Counted from the first letter of the stretch, positions 17,956-27,441 are shown. The stretch is DNA of 64,000 nt from Vibrio inusitatus (GCA_024346935.1 AP024878.1:1612001-1676000), one strand, 5' to 3'. The notes: generated by a model not told the origin, from the sequence alone. A program made the numbers and translations.

Positions 17956-18669
17956 TCAGACCCCTATATTTTTAATCTTTCGTTCCACAAGTAAATACGC
18001 TCGCCAGTAATTAAACACACCACCAAGCAAAAAGAATAGGCTTCCAATCATATATTGCCATGCTAGAAAATTAAGAATAAGTAAGTGATCAACCCGAGAT
18101 TCAAAGGCCCAAAGATACGGTACAGACGCAATAGCGTATAATACTGACCCTACGATAAAGGTAATGGATGTAAGATTCATCAACTGCAACAGTTGTACCG
18201 ATTCTGCCCTTATGATTAAAAAGACGTTAGTCGATGCGCCACACACAAACAATAAACTACCAATAATAAACAGCCAGGCACTTGCTATAGGTTGCCCTAC
18301 TACGTCAAAACCAACAATTCGCCCCAATACAAAACACAGTGTACCCGTCATGTAGGTGGCACCCGCGAAATATTCGAGTCTATCTTGTTGATTATGAGAG
18401 GTATTGCTTTTCCAGTATCGTCGTATCTCCGCCATGTCATGAACATTCACCACTAGATAAATCAAAGAAGCAGTCAGGAACAGCACCCCGCCAATATGAG
18501 AATATTGAGCTTGATTTGGAAAAAAGAAATAGCTACCAATAACAAAAAGAACACCGCCAACCTTGTAGGCAATAGCATTAATCGTTTCCCAACGAAACTG
18601 GGAAGCGAGTTCCTTTTTATTCGCGGTTAGATTCATGATACGTCGACGATTAGAAAAGACGTGAGGCAT
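17956..18669 (-). CDS. YrhK-domain membrane protein
   Basis: About 237 residues with six or so hydrophobic segments. It contains two YrhK-like blocks: WETINAIAYKVGGVLFVIGSYFFFP (about 28-52) and a second half around AWLFIIGSLLFVCGAS and WQYMIGSLFFLLGGVFNYWRAY. The internal similarity of these blocks suggests a duplicated domain. The start is uncertain: the ATG at 18669 is used, but MNLTANK at 18636 would also keep the conserved part. It is a predicted inner membrane protein without a known function. Confidence 0.68.
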   Translation of the reverse strand: MPHVFSNRRRIMNLTANKKELASQFRWETINAIAYKVGGVLFVIGSYFFFPNQAQYSHIGGVLFLTASLIYLVVNVHDMAEIRRYWKSNTSHNQQDRLEYFAGATYMTGTLCFVLGRIVGFDVVGQPIASAWLFIIGSLLFVCGASTNVFLIIRAESVQLLQLMNLTSITFIVGSVLYAIASVPYLWAFESRVDHLLILNFLAWQYMIGSLFFLLGGVFNYWRAYLLVERKIKNIGV

Positions 18670-19558
18670 AGATACAGATCTCAACTGATTAGAAAAAGAG
18701 CTTAAAGAAAATCAATGATAAAAGTGAGGAACAAATCACGCCTATCAGAAGGTATATTATCAATTACCCATCGTTAGACTAATCGCTACTGATGGACTGC
18801 ACCCTCCATTAAAGCTTACAGCTTCTAGACGAGCAGCAACCTCCACACAAACCCATTGGGCAGCTTAATATCTAACCTAGGAAATCAGGTTTTAAATAAT
18901 AAAGCGGCTTGTTACATGGATGATATCGAGTTCGGTTAGGTCAAGAGGAATTATTGTCAAATCGGAAGTCAAATACATAAACATAAAATAAAACATCGCT
19001 AATAAAACAGCTGATTCTTTATTGTTAGTCATAGGAACCATTCATTGAGAGACAGGTAGCGATATTTATACCTAAAATAACCATTTTGAAGCATGTCACT
19101 ACAAATTTGCAGGGTTAGTTCATGCATAAACCTAGTCGACACCACACTGCATAAAGAAAAAATAAATAATATTAATCAACAACTTAGAATTATTCACTAT
19201 TCCAAGTTTATATTTCCATTATACCTAACCGAATGTTTGAGGAATTCAACTTTGGTTTGATAAAGTAGAAATACCATCAGGAGTTGCTAGCCCTGAGCAG
19301 TATGACGAATCACAATAAGTAAATGCTCAGAAACAGCGCAGGATAAACACTGTAGAAAAAGAACTACTTAGCTTATATGCTTTTCTTCACTCTCTTATCT
19401 ATTTGTGTAAACAAGTCCTTCATCAATCTCACTTCAGGCTCTAACCTCCTTCGATTTGGCCGTCTCTCAACAGCGCCCCTGATTAACTCACAACACTCTT
19501 TTGCAACGTTTTGTTACCTCTGTGTGACCAAGCTGTTTGCTTTATAAACATAAGCTGA
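18670..19558. other. Long intergenic region without recognisable gene
   Basis: Nearly 900 bases between the YrhK-type gene and the desaturase. It is AT-rich in the middle, with stop codons in all frames and no ORF with a convincing ribosome site. Apart from the desaturase promoter and operator at the right end, nothing was recognised; an sRNA cannot be excluded by eye. Confidence 0.4.
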
Positions 19559-19582
19559 TATTCTAGCGAACAGTTGTAAGCT
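19559..19582 (+). promoter_or_regulatory. -10 box and FabR-like operator upstream of desaturase
   Basis: AGCGAACAGTTGTAAGCT (19565-19582) is an imperfect palindrome (AGC..ACA..TGT..GCT) close to the FabR operator of fabA and fabB in enterobacteria. It directly follows a -10-like TATTCT (19559-19564), itself 16 bases after TTGCTT. The operator would therefore cover the transcription start, as expected for repression of unsaturated fatty acid synthesis. The match is from memory of the consensus. Confidence 0.5.
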
Positions 19583-19605
19583 GAAACTTAAAATATGGAG
19601 TCATT

Positions 19606-20730
19606 GTGAGCCCTCAACGTCCACCACTACTGTGGTTTAATATTTTTATTTTTGTCTCTAGCCTATTGTTAGCCGCTGTTGTTACGCCTTGGTATGCGTT
19701 TAACTATGGTTTAAGCTGGGTACATCTGATTTGGTTCGTTATCGCATTCAGTTTTACCAACTTATCCATTACTGCGGGTTATCATCGTCTATGGAGTCAC
19801 AAAACCTATCAAGCTAGCCCTATCCTCAAGGCGATCTTTGCCATCGGCGGCGCATTCTCATTGCAAAACAGTGCATTGCATTGGTCTTCAGATCATCGCG
19901 AGCATCACAAGCACGTTGACCACGATGTTAAAGACCCTTATTCCGCATCTCGCGGTTTTTGGTACTCACATATTGGCTGGATGCTACGTGATTACAATCA
20001 ATCCACCTATTCCGACTACCAAAACTGCCGTGATCTAAAGAAAGACAAAGTCGTACAATGGCAGCATAAATATTACGCGCCACTAGCTCTAATCACTAAC
20101 TTTGGATTTCCAATTCTATTGGGGGTGATTTACAACGACATTGTTGGCATGTTCTTGGTTATTGGCGCAGTAAGATTGGTATTAAGTCATCACACCACGT
20201 TTTTCATTAATTCTCTTGCGCACATATGGGGCAAACAAACCTTCACCGATAAAAACTCTGCTCGAGATAACGGAATTTTGGCGTTTTTCACTTTTGGCGA
20301 GGGTTATCACAATTTCCATCATCTGTTTGAAAATGACTATCGCAATGGCATCGATTGGTGGCACTACGACCCTACGAAATGGTTAATCAAGGCCTGTTCA
20401 TGGGTAGGATTGACAGAGAAACTGCGTGTCACACCGCAATTCAAAATTGAAAAAGCGCGTGCGACTATGATGCTGCAAAACGCACATCAAAAGCTCAATG
20501 AAATGGATGCTAGCCCTTCGTTAACCAATAAACTGGAACAAGAGTTCGAGTCCTTAATTGAAAGCATGCGCGACTATTACGACAGTAAAATGCATTTGCT
20601 ACAAAACAAAAAACAACAAGTTCTAAAGAGCCATGAGCTTGAGGTTCTTAAGATCCGCCACCTGCAGTTGAAAGAACAATTTCAGTATCAACAACAAATA
20701 TGGATGGACAACGTAAAGCGATTTGCGTAA
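19606..20730 (+). CDS. Membrane fatty acid desaturase (acyl-CoA delta-9 type)
   Basis: A 374-residue di-iron desaturase introducing a double bond into acyl chains in the inner membrane. All three histidine boxes are present: HRLWSH (about 60-65), HREHHKH (about 98-104) and HNFHH (about 235-239). Four hydrophobic stretches fit the usual topology. The last about 90 residues (from about 285) form a charged, Gln/Lys-rich helical extension (QEFESLIESMRDYYDSKM) longer than in typical bacterial family members. The start is GTG, with GGAG 5 bases before it. The FabR-like site suggests control by membrane lipid composition. Confidence 0.88.
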   Translation: MSPQRPPLLWFNIFIFVSSLLLAAVVTPWYAFNYGLSWVHLIWFVIAFSFTNLSITAGYHRLWSHKTYQASPILKAIFAIGGAFSLQNSALHWSSDHREHHKHVDHDVKDPYSASRGFWYSHIGWMLRDYNQSTYSDYQNCRDLKKDKVVQWQHKYYAPLALITNFGFPILLGVIYNDIVGMFLVIGAVRLVLSHHTTFFINSLAHIWGKQTFTDKNSARDNGILAFFTFGEGYHNFHHLFENDYRNGIDWWHYDPTKWLIKACSWVGLTEKLRVTPQFKIEKARATMMLQNAHQKLNEMDASPSLTNKLEQEFESLIESMRDYYDSKMHLLQNKKQQVLKSHELEVLKIRHLQLKEQFQYQQQIWMDNVKRFA

Positions 20731-20732
20731 TC

Positions 20733-20765
20733 AAAAAATGACAAGCTGGTGTTCTTCAGCTTGTC
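20733..20765 (-). terminator. Terminator for ldhA, also usable by desaturase gene
   Basis: GACAAGCTG (20740-20748) and CAGCTTGTC (20757-20765) form a 9-bp stem. Six A residues at 20733-20738 give a U run on the minus strand, so it mainly ends the leftward ldhA transcript; the convergent desaturase gene ends ten bases away. Confidence 0.8.
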
Positions 20766-20780
20766 GTTTAGCTATGCTAT

Positions 20781-21770
20781 TTACAAAAAGTTAGCAGTAC
20801 TTTGATTGGCATTAAAACTGTCTATGTTTTCGAGTGTTGTAGAGGCAATACTTTTTAAGGCATCAACCGTTAAAAAGGCTTGATGACCTGTAAAGATAAC
20901 GTTGTGACAAGCAGATAAGCGACGAAAAGCATCATCAACAATCACGTCATTAGATTTATCCTTGAAGAACAGATCTTTCTCCCCTTCATAAACATCCAAT
21001 CCTAGTGCTCCTATTTTTCCATGCTTGAGCGCTTCTATTGCAGCATTGGAATCAACAAGTTCACCACGACTTGTGTTGATGATCATCACTCCATCCTTCA
21101 TTTTGCTAAATGCTTCTTCGTTAAGAAGATGGAAATTCTCTTTTGTCATCGGGCAGTGCAAAGAAATCACATCCGACTGCTTAAAAAGCGTGTCTAAGTC
21201 GCAATAATGTGCTCCTAGCGCCTTAGCCACATCACTAGGGTATGGGTCATAGCACAACAGATCCATCCCCAACCCTTTTAGAATTCGCATTGTTGCAATA
21301 CCAATTTTTCCTGTTCCTATGATCCCAGCAGTGCGGCCATGAAAGTTAAAGCCGACCAATCCTTCTAAAGAAAAGTTAGCATCACGAGTGCGTTGATAGG
21401 CTTTATGAAAGCGCCTATTGAGTGTCATCATCAAACCCACCGCATGCTCTGCAATAGCCTCAGGTGAGTAGGCGGGAACACGCGCGACCTGAATACCTAG
21501 TTTTTTAGCTGCATCAAGATCTACATTGTTAAAACCTGCACAACGCATAGCAATCATTTTAACGCCACGCATAGCAAGTTGCTCCAACACTGGCTTGGAC
21601 AAATCATCGTTTACAAAAGCACAAATGACTTCACTACCCTTTGCTAGCTCCGCTGTTTTTTCAGTCAATTGAAAATCAAAGAAATGGTATTGAAAATCAC
21701 GACCTCCTTTAGCTGTTTTAAATGCTTGTTCGTCATAAGATTTAGTACTAAAAAACGCTATATTGATCAT
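20781..21770 (-). CDS. ldhA: D-lactate dehydrogenase (fermentative, NAD-dependent)
   Basis: A 329-residue 2-hydroxyacid dehydrogenase that reduces pyruvate to D-lactate with NADH in the cytoplasm during fermentation. The N-terminal FSTKSYDEQAF start is typical of LdhA. The NAD-binding glycine motif is GTGKIGIATMRILKG (about 151-165). MRCAGFNNVD (about 75-84) precedes the linker, an active-site Arg is in NTSRGELVD (about 232-240), Glu in DVYEGEKDLF, and His in GHQAF (about 296-300). The length matches E. coli LdhA. It is monocistronic with its own terminator. Confidence 0.92.
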   Translation of the reverse strand: MINIAFFSTKSYDEQAFKTAKGGRDFQYHFFDFQLTEKTAELAKGSEVICAFVNDDLSKPVLEQLAMRGVKMIAMRCAGFNNVDLDAAKKLGIQVARVPAYSPEAIAEHAVGLMMTLNRRFHKAYQRTRDANFSLEGLVGFNFHGRTAGIIGTGKIGIATMRILKGLGMDLLCYDPYPSDVAKALGAHYCDLDTLFKQSDVISLHCPMTKENFHLLNEEAFSKMKDGVMIINTSRGELVDSNAAIEALKHGKIGALGLDVYEGEKDLFFKDKSNDVIVDDAFRRLSACHNVIFTGHQAFLTVDALKSIASTTLENIDSFNANQSTANFL

Positions 21771-21901
21771 TTCTGGTCCCTTAGGATACGCTTCAACCCA
21801 ACCAGTATACGGATAATTGAGTAAGCAATATCAGTGATGAAAGAAATAGAAAAGAAGATAGATGTGATACACCCTTCTTTAATTTTTGAATTAGAAAGCA
21901 A

Positions 21902-22702
21902 CTAAACAAGCATTACTCCCTTAATGGTAGTGAGCGCTTTCCCGATTAAAGTGGTTTGATTATCTGGCATCAGTTTCATGCCAATATAACCACCTCGAGC
22001 AGAGGCTTGATATGCCTTAAGCTCGGTTTTATCAAGCTTCTCGCTCCAAAATAGACTTAATGCACAATGATTAGAACCCGTCACTGGGTCCTCATTAATT
22101 CCCACCCACGGCGCAAAATATCGAGACATGAAATCTAGGTTCGGCTTACTGGAAATAGAGGTAACAACAACCCCTCGCCCTTCCAGTTTTTTCATGGCAT
22201 TAAAATCAGGGGAAAGGTTAATTACAACCTGCTCATCAGCGACCTCTATGAGTTGTTTCGAGTCAAAGCTTGCCAATGAAACGATCTGATCATCTCTAAG
22301 CCCTAACGCTTTCAGTAGCTGATCATCTATTGCTTGTGCGGCTGTCAATTGAGCTGTTGGAAGAATAAGCTGGATATCCGTTGGGGTTACTTTCGCGGTC
22401 AAGACACCTGATAAGGTATTGAAGGTAATAACTTCATCGACCTTTGCCTGTCCTGTTTCAACCAATATGTGTGCAACTGATAGTGTTCCATGACCACATA
22501 AGGCCACCTCAACTTCAGGTGTGAACCAGCGAAGAGTCATATCCTCAAGAGACAAAAAAGCGGTTTCGGAAACGGCCATTTCTCTTGCAATCGATAACAT
22601 AAGGTCATCTGACAGTGATTCATTTGTGATGCAGACCCCTGCGGGATTCCCTGTGAATGCCTTTGATGTAAAGGCATCAACTTGGTAAATGCTCAATTCC
22701 AT
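21902..22702 (-). CDS. PhzF-family isomerase/epimerase-like protein
   Basis: About 266 residues of the PhzF fold. The N-terminal IYQVDAFTSKAFTGNPAGVC motif and RWFTPEVEVALCGHGTLSVAH in the first half carry the family's active-site features, including the catalytic-type Glu region SETAFL (about 45-50). The second half has the matching APWVGINEDPVTGSNHCAL motif (about 200-218). ATG 22702 is chosen because AAGGA lies 5 bases before it; an ATG six codons upstream lacks a site. Outside the phenazine pathway, substrates of this family are mostly unknown. Confidence 0.85.
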   Translation of the reverse strand: MELSIYQVDAFTSKAFTGNPAGVCITNESLSDDLMLSIAREMAVSETAFLSLEDMTLRWFTPEVEVALCGHGTLSVAHILVETGQAKVDEVITFNTLSGVLTAKVTPTDIQLILPTAQLTAAQAIDDQLLKALGLRDDQIVSLASFDSKQLIEVADEQVVINLSPDFNAMKKLEGRGVVVTSISSKPNLDFMSRYFAPWVGINEDPVTGSNHCALSLFWSEKLDKTELKAYQASARGGYIGMKLMPDNQTTLIGKALTTIKGVMLV

Positions 22703-23056
22703 TTTTATCCTTATTTGCAACCACTTATGCCCTATGGAGCATAAACAGAGATTATGCTGGAGCGAAAGTCATTAAAAAGAGAATACTAGATTTTGATGTC
22801 TACGTAGAGTGCACTAATTTGCTGTAGTTCTGTAGAATTGGAAACATTGAAATCATTCATAATCTGAACCTGTTTGCCTGCTTTGTATCATTATGCACCT
22901 ACAGACGAAGAGGTATCTTAAAATGAAGCCCCTAAGATCATGAAATGACTATTTTTTGAAAATTATACGTATTGCTTGAAGCTCTAACCAATCCACTAGC
23001 AATACCAAGCGTTGTTCTCTACAGTAGGGTAATCAAATACTGAGAAAGGAAATCTC
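22703..23056. other. Divergent intergenic region
   Basis: About 350 bases between the PhzF-type gene and an exported protein gene. Only the ribosome sites at each end (AAGGA for PhzF, AAAGGAAA for the right gene) were recognised; no operator-like palindrome or terminator stood out. Confidence 0.35.
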
Positions 23057-23659
23057 ATGTTAAAGCATTGCTTAGCCACATTAATTCTAGTTTGTAGCCC
23101 ATTTATTAGCATGGCTGACGAAGCCATCACCGAACAAAAACAGCAGCCATTGATCAATGTTGATATGACGCTCGAACTCGATGGGATGGAGCAGTATGCT
23201 CGGCAAGCGACACAGTCACTAGAGTCTATTTCCGAATCCCTACAAGCTATCGTCGATAATCCCAATTTAAGTGAAGATCAGAAGCAAGCGTTAGATGATA
23301 CCATCAATAGCGTCAATCAACTCACCTTATCAACAACACAGTCACTGCAACGCTTGCCAACTACCTTAGAGCAATCTCGCGTTGCTTTTAAACAAACTAG
23401 CCAAACGTTAATGGATGACCTTCAGTTCAAATTAATTGTGGTGTTATGCGCCGTAGTGTTAGTGATCGTGCTCGCTTTAATAGCGATTTACCTTTTGATC
23501 CTAAAACCAATGCAGCAAACTTTAGTTCGAGCCACCGGTAATATTTCCTCAATGGCTCAGTCCATACAAATAACTGCAGAAGCGCTTAAAGCCAGCACAG
23601 AAAAACAGCAGCAAATTATGGATTTCATTGAAACCACTGATACAAAAGCAAAGGCTTAA
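23057..23659 (+). CDS. Uncharacterised exported coiled-coil membrane protein
   Basis: A 200-residue protein that I do not recognise. It starts with a signal sequence (about 1-20, ending SMADEA), followed by a polar, Gln/Glu/Ser-rich helical region (about 35-125) likely to form a coiled coil. A single strong TM segment is at about 124-152 (IVVLCAVVLVIVLALIAIYLL), then a short, presumably cytoplasmic helical tail. The layout resembles small methyl-accepting or stalk-type proteins but lacks a HAMP or signalling motif. A good AAAGGAAA site precedes the ATG. The small gene after it may be cotranscribed. Confidence 0.6.
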   Translation: MLKHCLATLILVCSPFISMADEAITEQKQQPLINVDMTLELDGMEQYARQATQSLESISESLQAIVDNPNLSEDQKQALDDTINSVNQLTLSTTQSLQRLPTTLEQSRVAFKQTSQTLMDDLQFKLIVVLCAVVLVIVLALIAIYLLILKPMQQTLVRATGNISSMAQSIQITAEALKASTEKQQQIMDFIETTDTKAKA

Positions 23660-23746
23660 AAGTATCGTGTATGAGTGTGTTAGAATCCTTGTCTCAATAT
23701 GGAATGTGCCAATCAACCAGGCGTTTCCTATACCTTGGAACTCAAA

Positions 23747-23953
23747 ATGAATTACACGAACTTGCAACTTGATGAAGCTGCACTCTCCATCGCAAAAAAT
23801 TACCTTAGCGAATTAGAATGTGATAATGGCTGGTTTAAGATGACCGCTCGAATCGCCGCCCAGATAGATAGCATATTAAAAGAGAACGATTATAAAGGGA
23901 CGGTAGTTTGGTTTAGTGATGCTGACTTAATCGAACATCAAATAGAATATTAA
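23747..23953 (+). CDS. Small hypothetical protein
   Basis: A 68-residue acidic protein not recognised. The frame extends upstream to 23699, but the ATG at 23747 (MNYTNLQLDEAALSIAKNYL) looks like the natural start because the upstream residues have no structure. It is predicted helical with a C-terminal strand-like VVWFSDADLIEH. It lies 87 bases after the coiled-coil protein gene and may share its transcript. No ribosome site is strong. Confidence 0.45.
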   Translation: MNYTNLQLDEAALSIAKNYLSELECDNGWFKMTARIAAQIDSILKENDYKGTVVWFSDADLIEHQIEY

Positions 23954-24044
23954 ACAAAGAGCCAGGGCATTGCTTTCAGACAGTTTAGGACTCTAGCTTC
24001 CCAAAGGTTACAGAGCCCTTTCCATTCGATATTAAAATAGAAAA

Positions 24045-24302
24045 TTAGCTAGTGGTTTGTTGATGATGCTTTGTCAGTTGTTGATATAGCTCGTCTTTAA
24101 GCTCCATACGCTTTAACTTGAGATCATGCATATTGGCATCATCAATAGGGCTTCCTGATACCTCTAGCTCTCGAATGTCATAGTCTAATTCATGATACTT
24201 CTGCATGGTGGCTCTAAAGGTTAGATCATCATGATTTAGCTGAACTATATCGAGTTTTAGTTCAGGAAAATCTAGGATAAAAGCATGATTTTCATTGAGC
24301 AT
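24045..24302 (-). CDS. YdcH-like small protein (DUF465)
   Basis: About 85 residues forming a two-helix coiled coil of the DUF465 family. The signature is ELDYDIRELEVSG-SPIDDANMHDLKLKRMELKDELYQQL, a helix-turn-helix hairpin. The second ATG (24302) is chosen because AGGAG lies 6 bases before it, whereas the first ATG directly abuts that site. A paralogue lies at 41218-41463. The cellular role of this family is not established. Confidence 0.8.
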   Translation of the reverse strand: MLNENHAFILDFPELKLDIVQLNHDDLTFRATMQKYHELDYDIRELEVSGSPIDDANMHDLKLKRMELKDELYQQLTKHHQQTTS

Positions 24303-24454
24303 CGGCATCTCCTTTTAGTGCGATTCCTTTCAGTATAGAACCAAGCTAAATGAAGAAACGTGGCATAGTCCCCAAAGTAAGAAAAGATGGGTTTCATTAG
24401 TCATATTCGATAATATGACTGAGAAGAAATCAGTATCGACAAGGACGAATTACG

Positions 24455-25117
24455 TTGAACATACTTATATTTTTGGGCTCTAGTCGCACTAGTGGTCCAC
24501 CACGACCTAAGCGGCTGGGTGAAAGAGTGAGCCTAGCTTGTTCATTGCTTTTAAACAAAGCATTTCCAGGCAATACCATTGAAATCATTGACCCATTAGA
24601 TTACGAGACTGGCGGGATCTTTAAGCCTGAGTTTGCCTACAGTCGTAAACAAGTCCCCCAGCAATTAGCGACTCTTGCTGAAAAAATAAAACTCGCTGAT
24701 GCTTATGTAATGGTTAGCCCCGAGTATAACCACTCGATGAGCCCAGCACTTGCACACCTTCTCAATCATTTTGGTAGCTCATTGTTCTCATTCAAACCCA
24801 GCGCTATTGTCACCTACTCTGCAGGACAATGGGGTGGCGCGAGAGCAGCTGTCTCTATGCGAACCTTTCTTTCTGAGCTTGGTTGCCTTCCTGTATCAGC
24901 TATGGTTCACCTTCCTGGTGTGCAAAATGTATTTGCTGAAGATGGGCACACTATCAATCCAGATGAACAAACACATTGGGATGAGTATCTATACCGAACA
25001 CTCGCTCAATTGATTTGGTGGGCTCAGGCTTGCCAAACGCAAAGAAGTAGCGTGAATCCAGTAACGATCAGTAAAGCATTCACTGACTCGCCTTCACAAA
25101 GAAATGCACCCCGTTAG
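24455..25117 (+). CDS. NADPH-dependent FMN reductase family protein
   Basis: A 220-residue flavodoxin-like flavoprotein. Residues 1-20 hold the phosphate-binding loop, FLGSSRTSGPPRPKRLG. VMVSPEYNHSMSPALAHLLNHF (about 86-107) is the characteristic SPEYN-type loop, and YSAGQWGGARAAVSMRTFLSELG (about 121-143) is the second flavin-binding segment. It would reduce FMN, quinones or azo compounds with NAD(P)H. The start codon is TTG with AGGA at 8-base spacing. The C-terminal 30 residues are an unmatched tail. It stands alone. Confidence 0.82.
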   Translation: MNILIFLGSSRTSGPPRPKRLGERVSLACSLLLNKAFPGNTIEIIDPLDYETGGIFKPEFAYSRKQVPQQLATLAEKIKLADAYVMVSPEYNHSMSPALAHLLNHFGSSLFSFKPSAIVTYSAGQWGGARAAVSMRTFLSELGCLPVSAMVHLPGVQNVFAEDGHTINPDEQTHWDEYLYRTLAQLIWWAQACQTQRSSVNPVTISKAFTDSPSQRNAPR

Positions 25118-25502
25118 TGATAATACGGTTATCGATGCGTAATCAAAAAAGGCTAGTGCTCAAACGTCCACTAGCCAATGTCTATTTCAATACATACTGC
25201 GCCACTGAGTGTCCCCGTTAATATAATAAGAAAATAAGCCTGCTCTTTTCTGCGCAATACAATATCGCGCCTGCTAATCAACAGATAATCATTACTTAAA
25301 TTGCCAAATCACTAGGCCATGACCGTCATTATTCGATGATACAACAGGTCGGATCTGAGAGTTTTTGGCGTTTGATTAGCCGCTTGTATCTTGTAATTCA
25401 CGTGTAACAGACTAAACCTTATAGGCGGTTCTCAATCTACACCTACGAGACCAAGACGTATTCAGTGTCCCGTCTAGTTACTAGCGAACTAAGGGAATTA
25501 CT
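25118..25502. other. Intergenic region with one hairpin
   Basis: The 385 bases contain a hairpin GGCTAGTG (25151-25158)/CACTAGCC (25169-25176), preceded by an A run, probably the 3' end of the FMN reductase transcript. The rest up to the AAGGGA ribosome site before 25503 shows nothing recognisable. Confidence 0.45.
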
Positions 25503-27422
25503 ATGCCGAAAGTTGTCATTATTTCATTCATCACTCTGCTTACCGCGTTACTACCCATTAGCGCACTTTCCATCACGGCTCTAGAAAAAGAGCAGTTGAT
25601 GACTGTTCGAAGCCAAGTTTTTGGTGGCAGTACTATCAATGCGGCACTGACACAAACAACAATTTCTGGCGAAACACCGCCTGTTTTCCCCTACCATTTA
25701 AAGGACAGAGTGTTGATGGCTTGGAAAATAAAACCAAGCGATATAGATGCATTCTCATCTCAAATCAACTTGCCGAATTACCTTAGCGTGAGCAAAACTA
25801 CACCTTTGACTGAGTCTGAATTTCATAGACGGTTTTCGGCGTGGCTGAGTAAACAAAGTTTCTCTTCCTTTAGCCTTTTTTCTTCTAAACAACAGTATTA
25901 TTTAATCGCGGATATTGCGCATACAGCAGGAGCCGAACAAGGTCTAAAAGTAGAATGGAAAACCTTTGTCACGGTGCTAGGTAGCGAAGAGACACACCTG
26001 TATAGACTCGCATCATTCAAGCAGATTCCTGGAAACGACTTGTTGGAGCTGACCAATTTATCTTCTTCCTATATCTCGCTAAATAGATCTCATCATCAAA
26101 TTGAGACAACCCTAATTTCAGAACATGGCGAAGAATTTAACGCGAGTATTACCTTAGGTGAATCATCAACAAATAGAACCTTCTCTCAGTCTTACCTTGA
26201 TGCGGCAGAAAAAGTTTTAAGTCCATTAGGCGCTCAAACTCGTTACTATTATGATGGAAGTTCTGTAAGCGCTCGATTGCACAAAGTGAATCTCAATAAG
26301 GTCACAGTAAGCTCCTCACTCCCTTGGTTTCAATTCGCACACACACTGACGAACGTGATTGTGCCAAAACATGACATGTCATTTCTAGCACAGCCTGTGA
26401 CATTGGCGGTTGAAACACCGGCTCCATCCCTTGAGCCCGTACCATGCATTAATCCCGTATCGCCAACTTCACTATCCGAGCTATATGCCTGCTTGGTACT
26501 TCCTGCATTAGGATCACCTCAATTCGGTATCGCGCCAGTGGACCCTATACTTATATTTGGTCAAATGTTTGCCCAGACGCCCCCTGAATATCAACCCACT
26601 TTTTACTACGCATTACAGGACCTCTATCAAGGCTTATCAACCTTTGCGGGTCAAGCTAAATCAACTCTATTCTTTGAGTTGCAAACCGATCCCAAGACAA
26701 TATTCATTAATTTTGAAATAAAACCGGATAAGATAAAGGCATTTAAAAAAGAGTACCTACCACCGCACTTTGAGTTGGCAAAGACCCGTTTTTACCCTGA
26801 GCAAAAAAAAGCGGTATACGCTGTGTCCCTCAATCTATACCTCTCTCGTGGTGCCAACCTCAATGGAATAAGAGCAGAATGGTCCACGTACATAATCAAC
26901 CCACTTGAGGAGAACCCCAAGCCTCGTTTTTCGGTATTAGAGGCACAGACGAATATTGATGGACTGGACCCTTCTCATGTCCTTGAATTGCTGAGAAGTG
27001 ATTCGCCTCCACCACTCAATGACATACCTGCATTTCTAGAAACGCCTAACGACTCTTTTATTTATAAATTTAATAAGAAACAGGGGATTCAAGCCTCTTT
27101 GCAAGGTGACAACAACGCCGTACTTTCTGTCGATATCGCTTATCCTAAAAAATCTAGACGGTTGTATACAAAGGCACTTACATCATGGATGGAAGCAAAT
27201 GACTATGTGTACTGGGGGGAAGTAGCCGATATTCTAAAATATGACCGCCAAGTAATGTTTGCAGATATCATGGTATTTGAAGCAACAGATGAGGATATTA
27301 TTCACGACACAACATTTGCCGAGTATGTTAAACCCAAACCTTTACCTATTGTTGTTTGGCTCGGCGGTCAAAGTATAGCGCTTCAGCCTTGGGGAAATCT
27401 GGAGTCCATACAACCAGAGTAA
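25503..27422 (+). CDS. Exported protein with two related halves (possible ADC-like folds)
   Basis: A 639-residue protein not recognised as a known family. A signal peptide covers about 1-23. Two similar segments follow. In the first, LKDRVLMAWKIKPSDIDAFSSQINLPNYLSV (about 65-95) precedes a strand-rich part ending near VEWKTFVTVLG. In the second, TIFINFEIKPDKIKAFKKEYLPPHFELAK (about 398-426) precedes IRAEWSTYIINPL. The shared pattern (IKP.KI.AF...LP..., then EW.T.I) implies an internal duplication. It vaguely recalls acetoacetate decarboxylase-like folds, which is a weak guess. Two Cys near 315-325 could form a disulphide in the linker. A good AAGGGA site precedes the ATG; no operon. Confidence 0.55.
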   Translation: MPKVVIISFITLLTALLPISALSITALEKEQLMTVRSQVFGGSTINAALTQTTISGETPPVFPYHLKDRVLMAWKIKPSDIDAFSSQINLPNYLSVSKTTPLTESEFHRRFSAWLSKQSFSSFSLFSSKQQYYLIADIAHTAGAEQGLKVEWKTFVTVLGSEETHLYRLASFKQIPGNDLLELTNLSSSYISLNRSHHQIETTLISEHGEEFNASITLGESSTNRTFSQSYLDAAEKVLSPLGAQTRYYYDGSSVSARLHKVNLNKVTVSSSLPWFQFAHTLTNVIVPKHDMSFLAQPVTLAVETPAPSLEPVPCINPVSPTSLSELYACLVLPALGSPQFGIAPVDPILIFGQMFAQTPPEYQPTFYYALQDLYQGLSTFAGQAKSTLFFELQTDPKTIFINFEIKPDKIKAFKKEYLPPHFELAKTRFYPEQKKAVYAVSLNLYLSRGANLNGIRAEWSTYIINPLEENPKPRFSVLEAQTNIDGLDPSHVLELLRSDSPPPLNDIPAFLETPNDSFIYKFNKKQGIQASLQGDNNAVLSVDIAYPKKSRRLYTKALTSWMEANDYVYWGEVADILKYDRQVMFADIMVFEATDEDIIHDTTFAEYVKPKPLPIVVWLGGQSIALQPWGNLESIQPE

Positions 27423-27441
27423 TTTAGGCTATTAGGGCATG

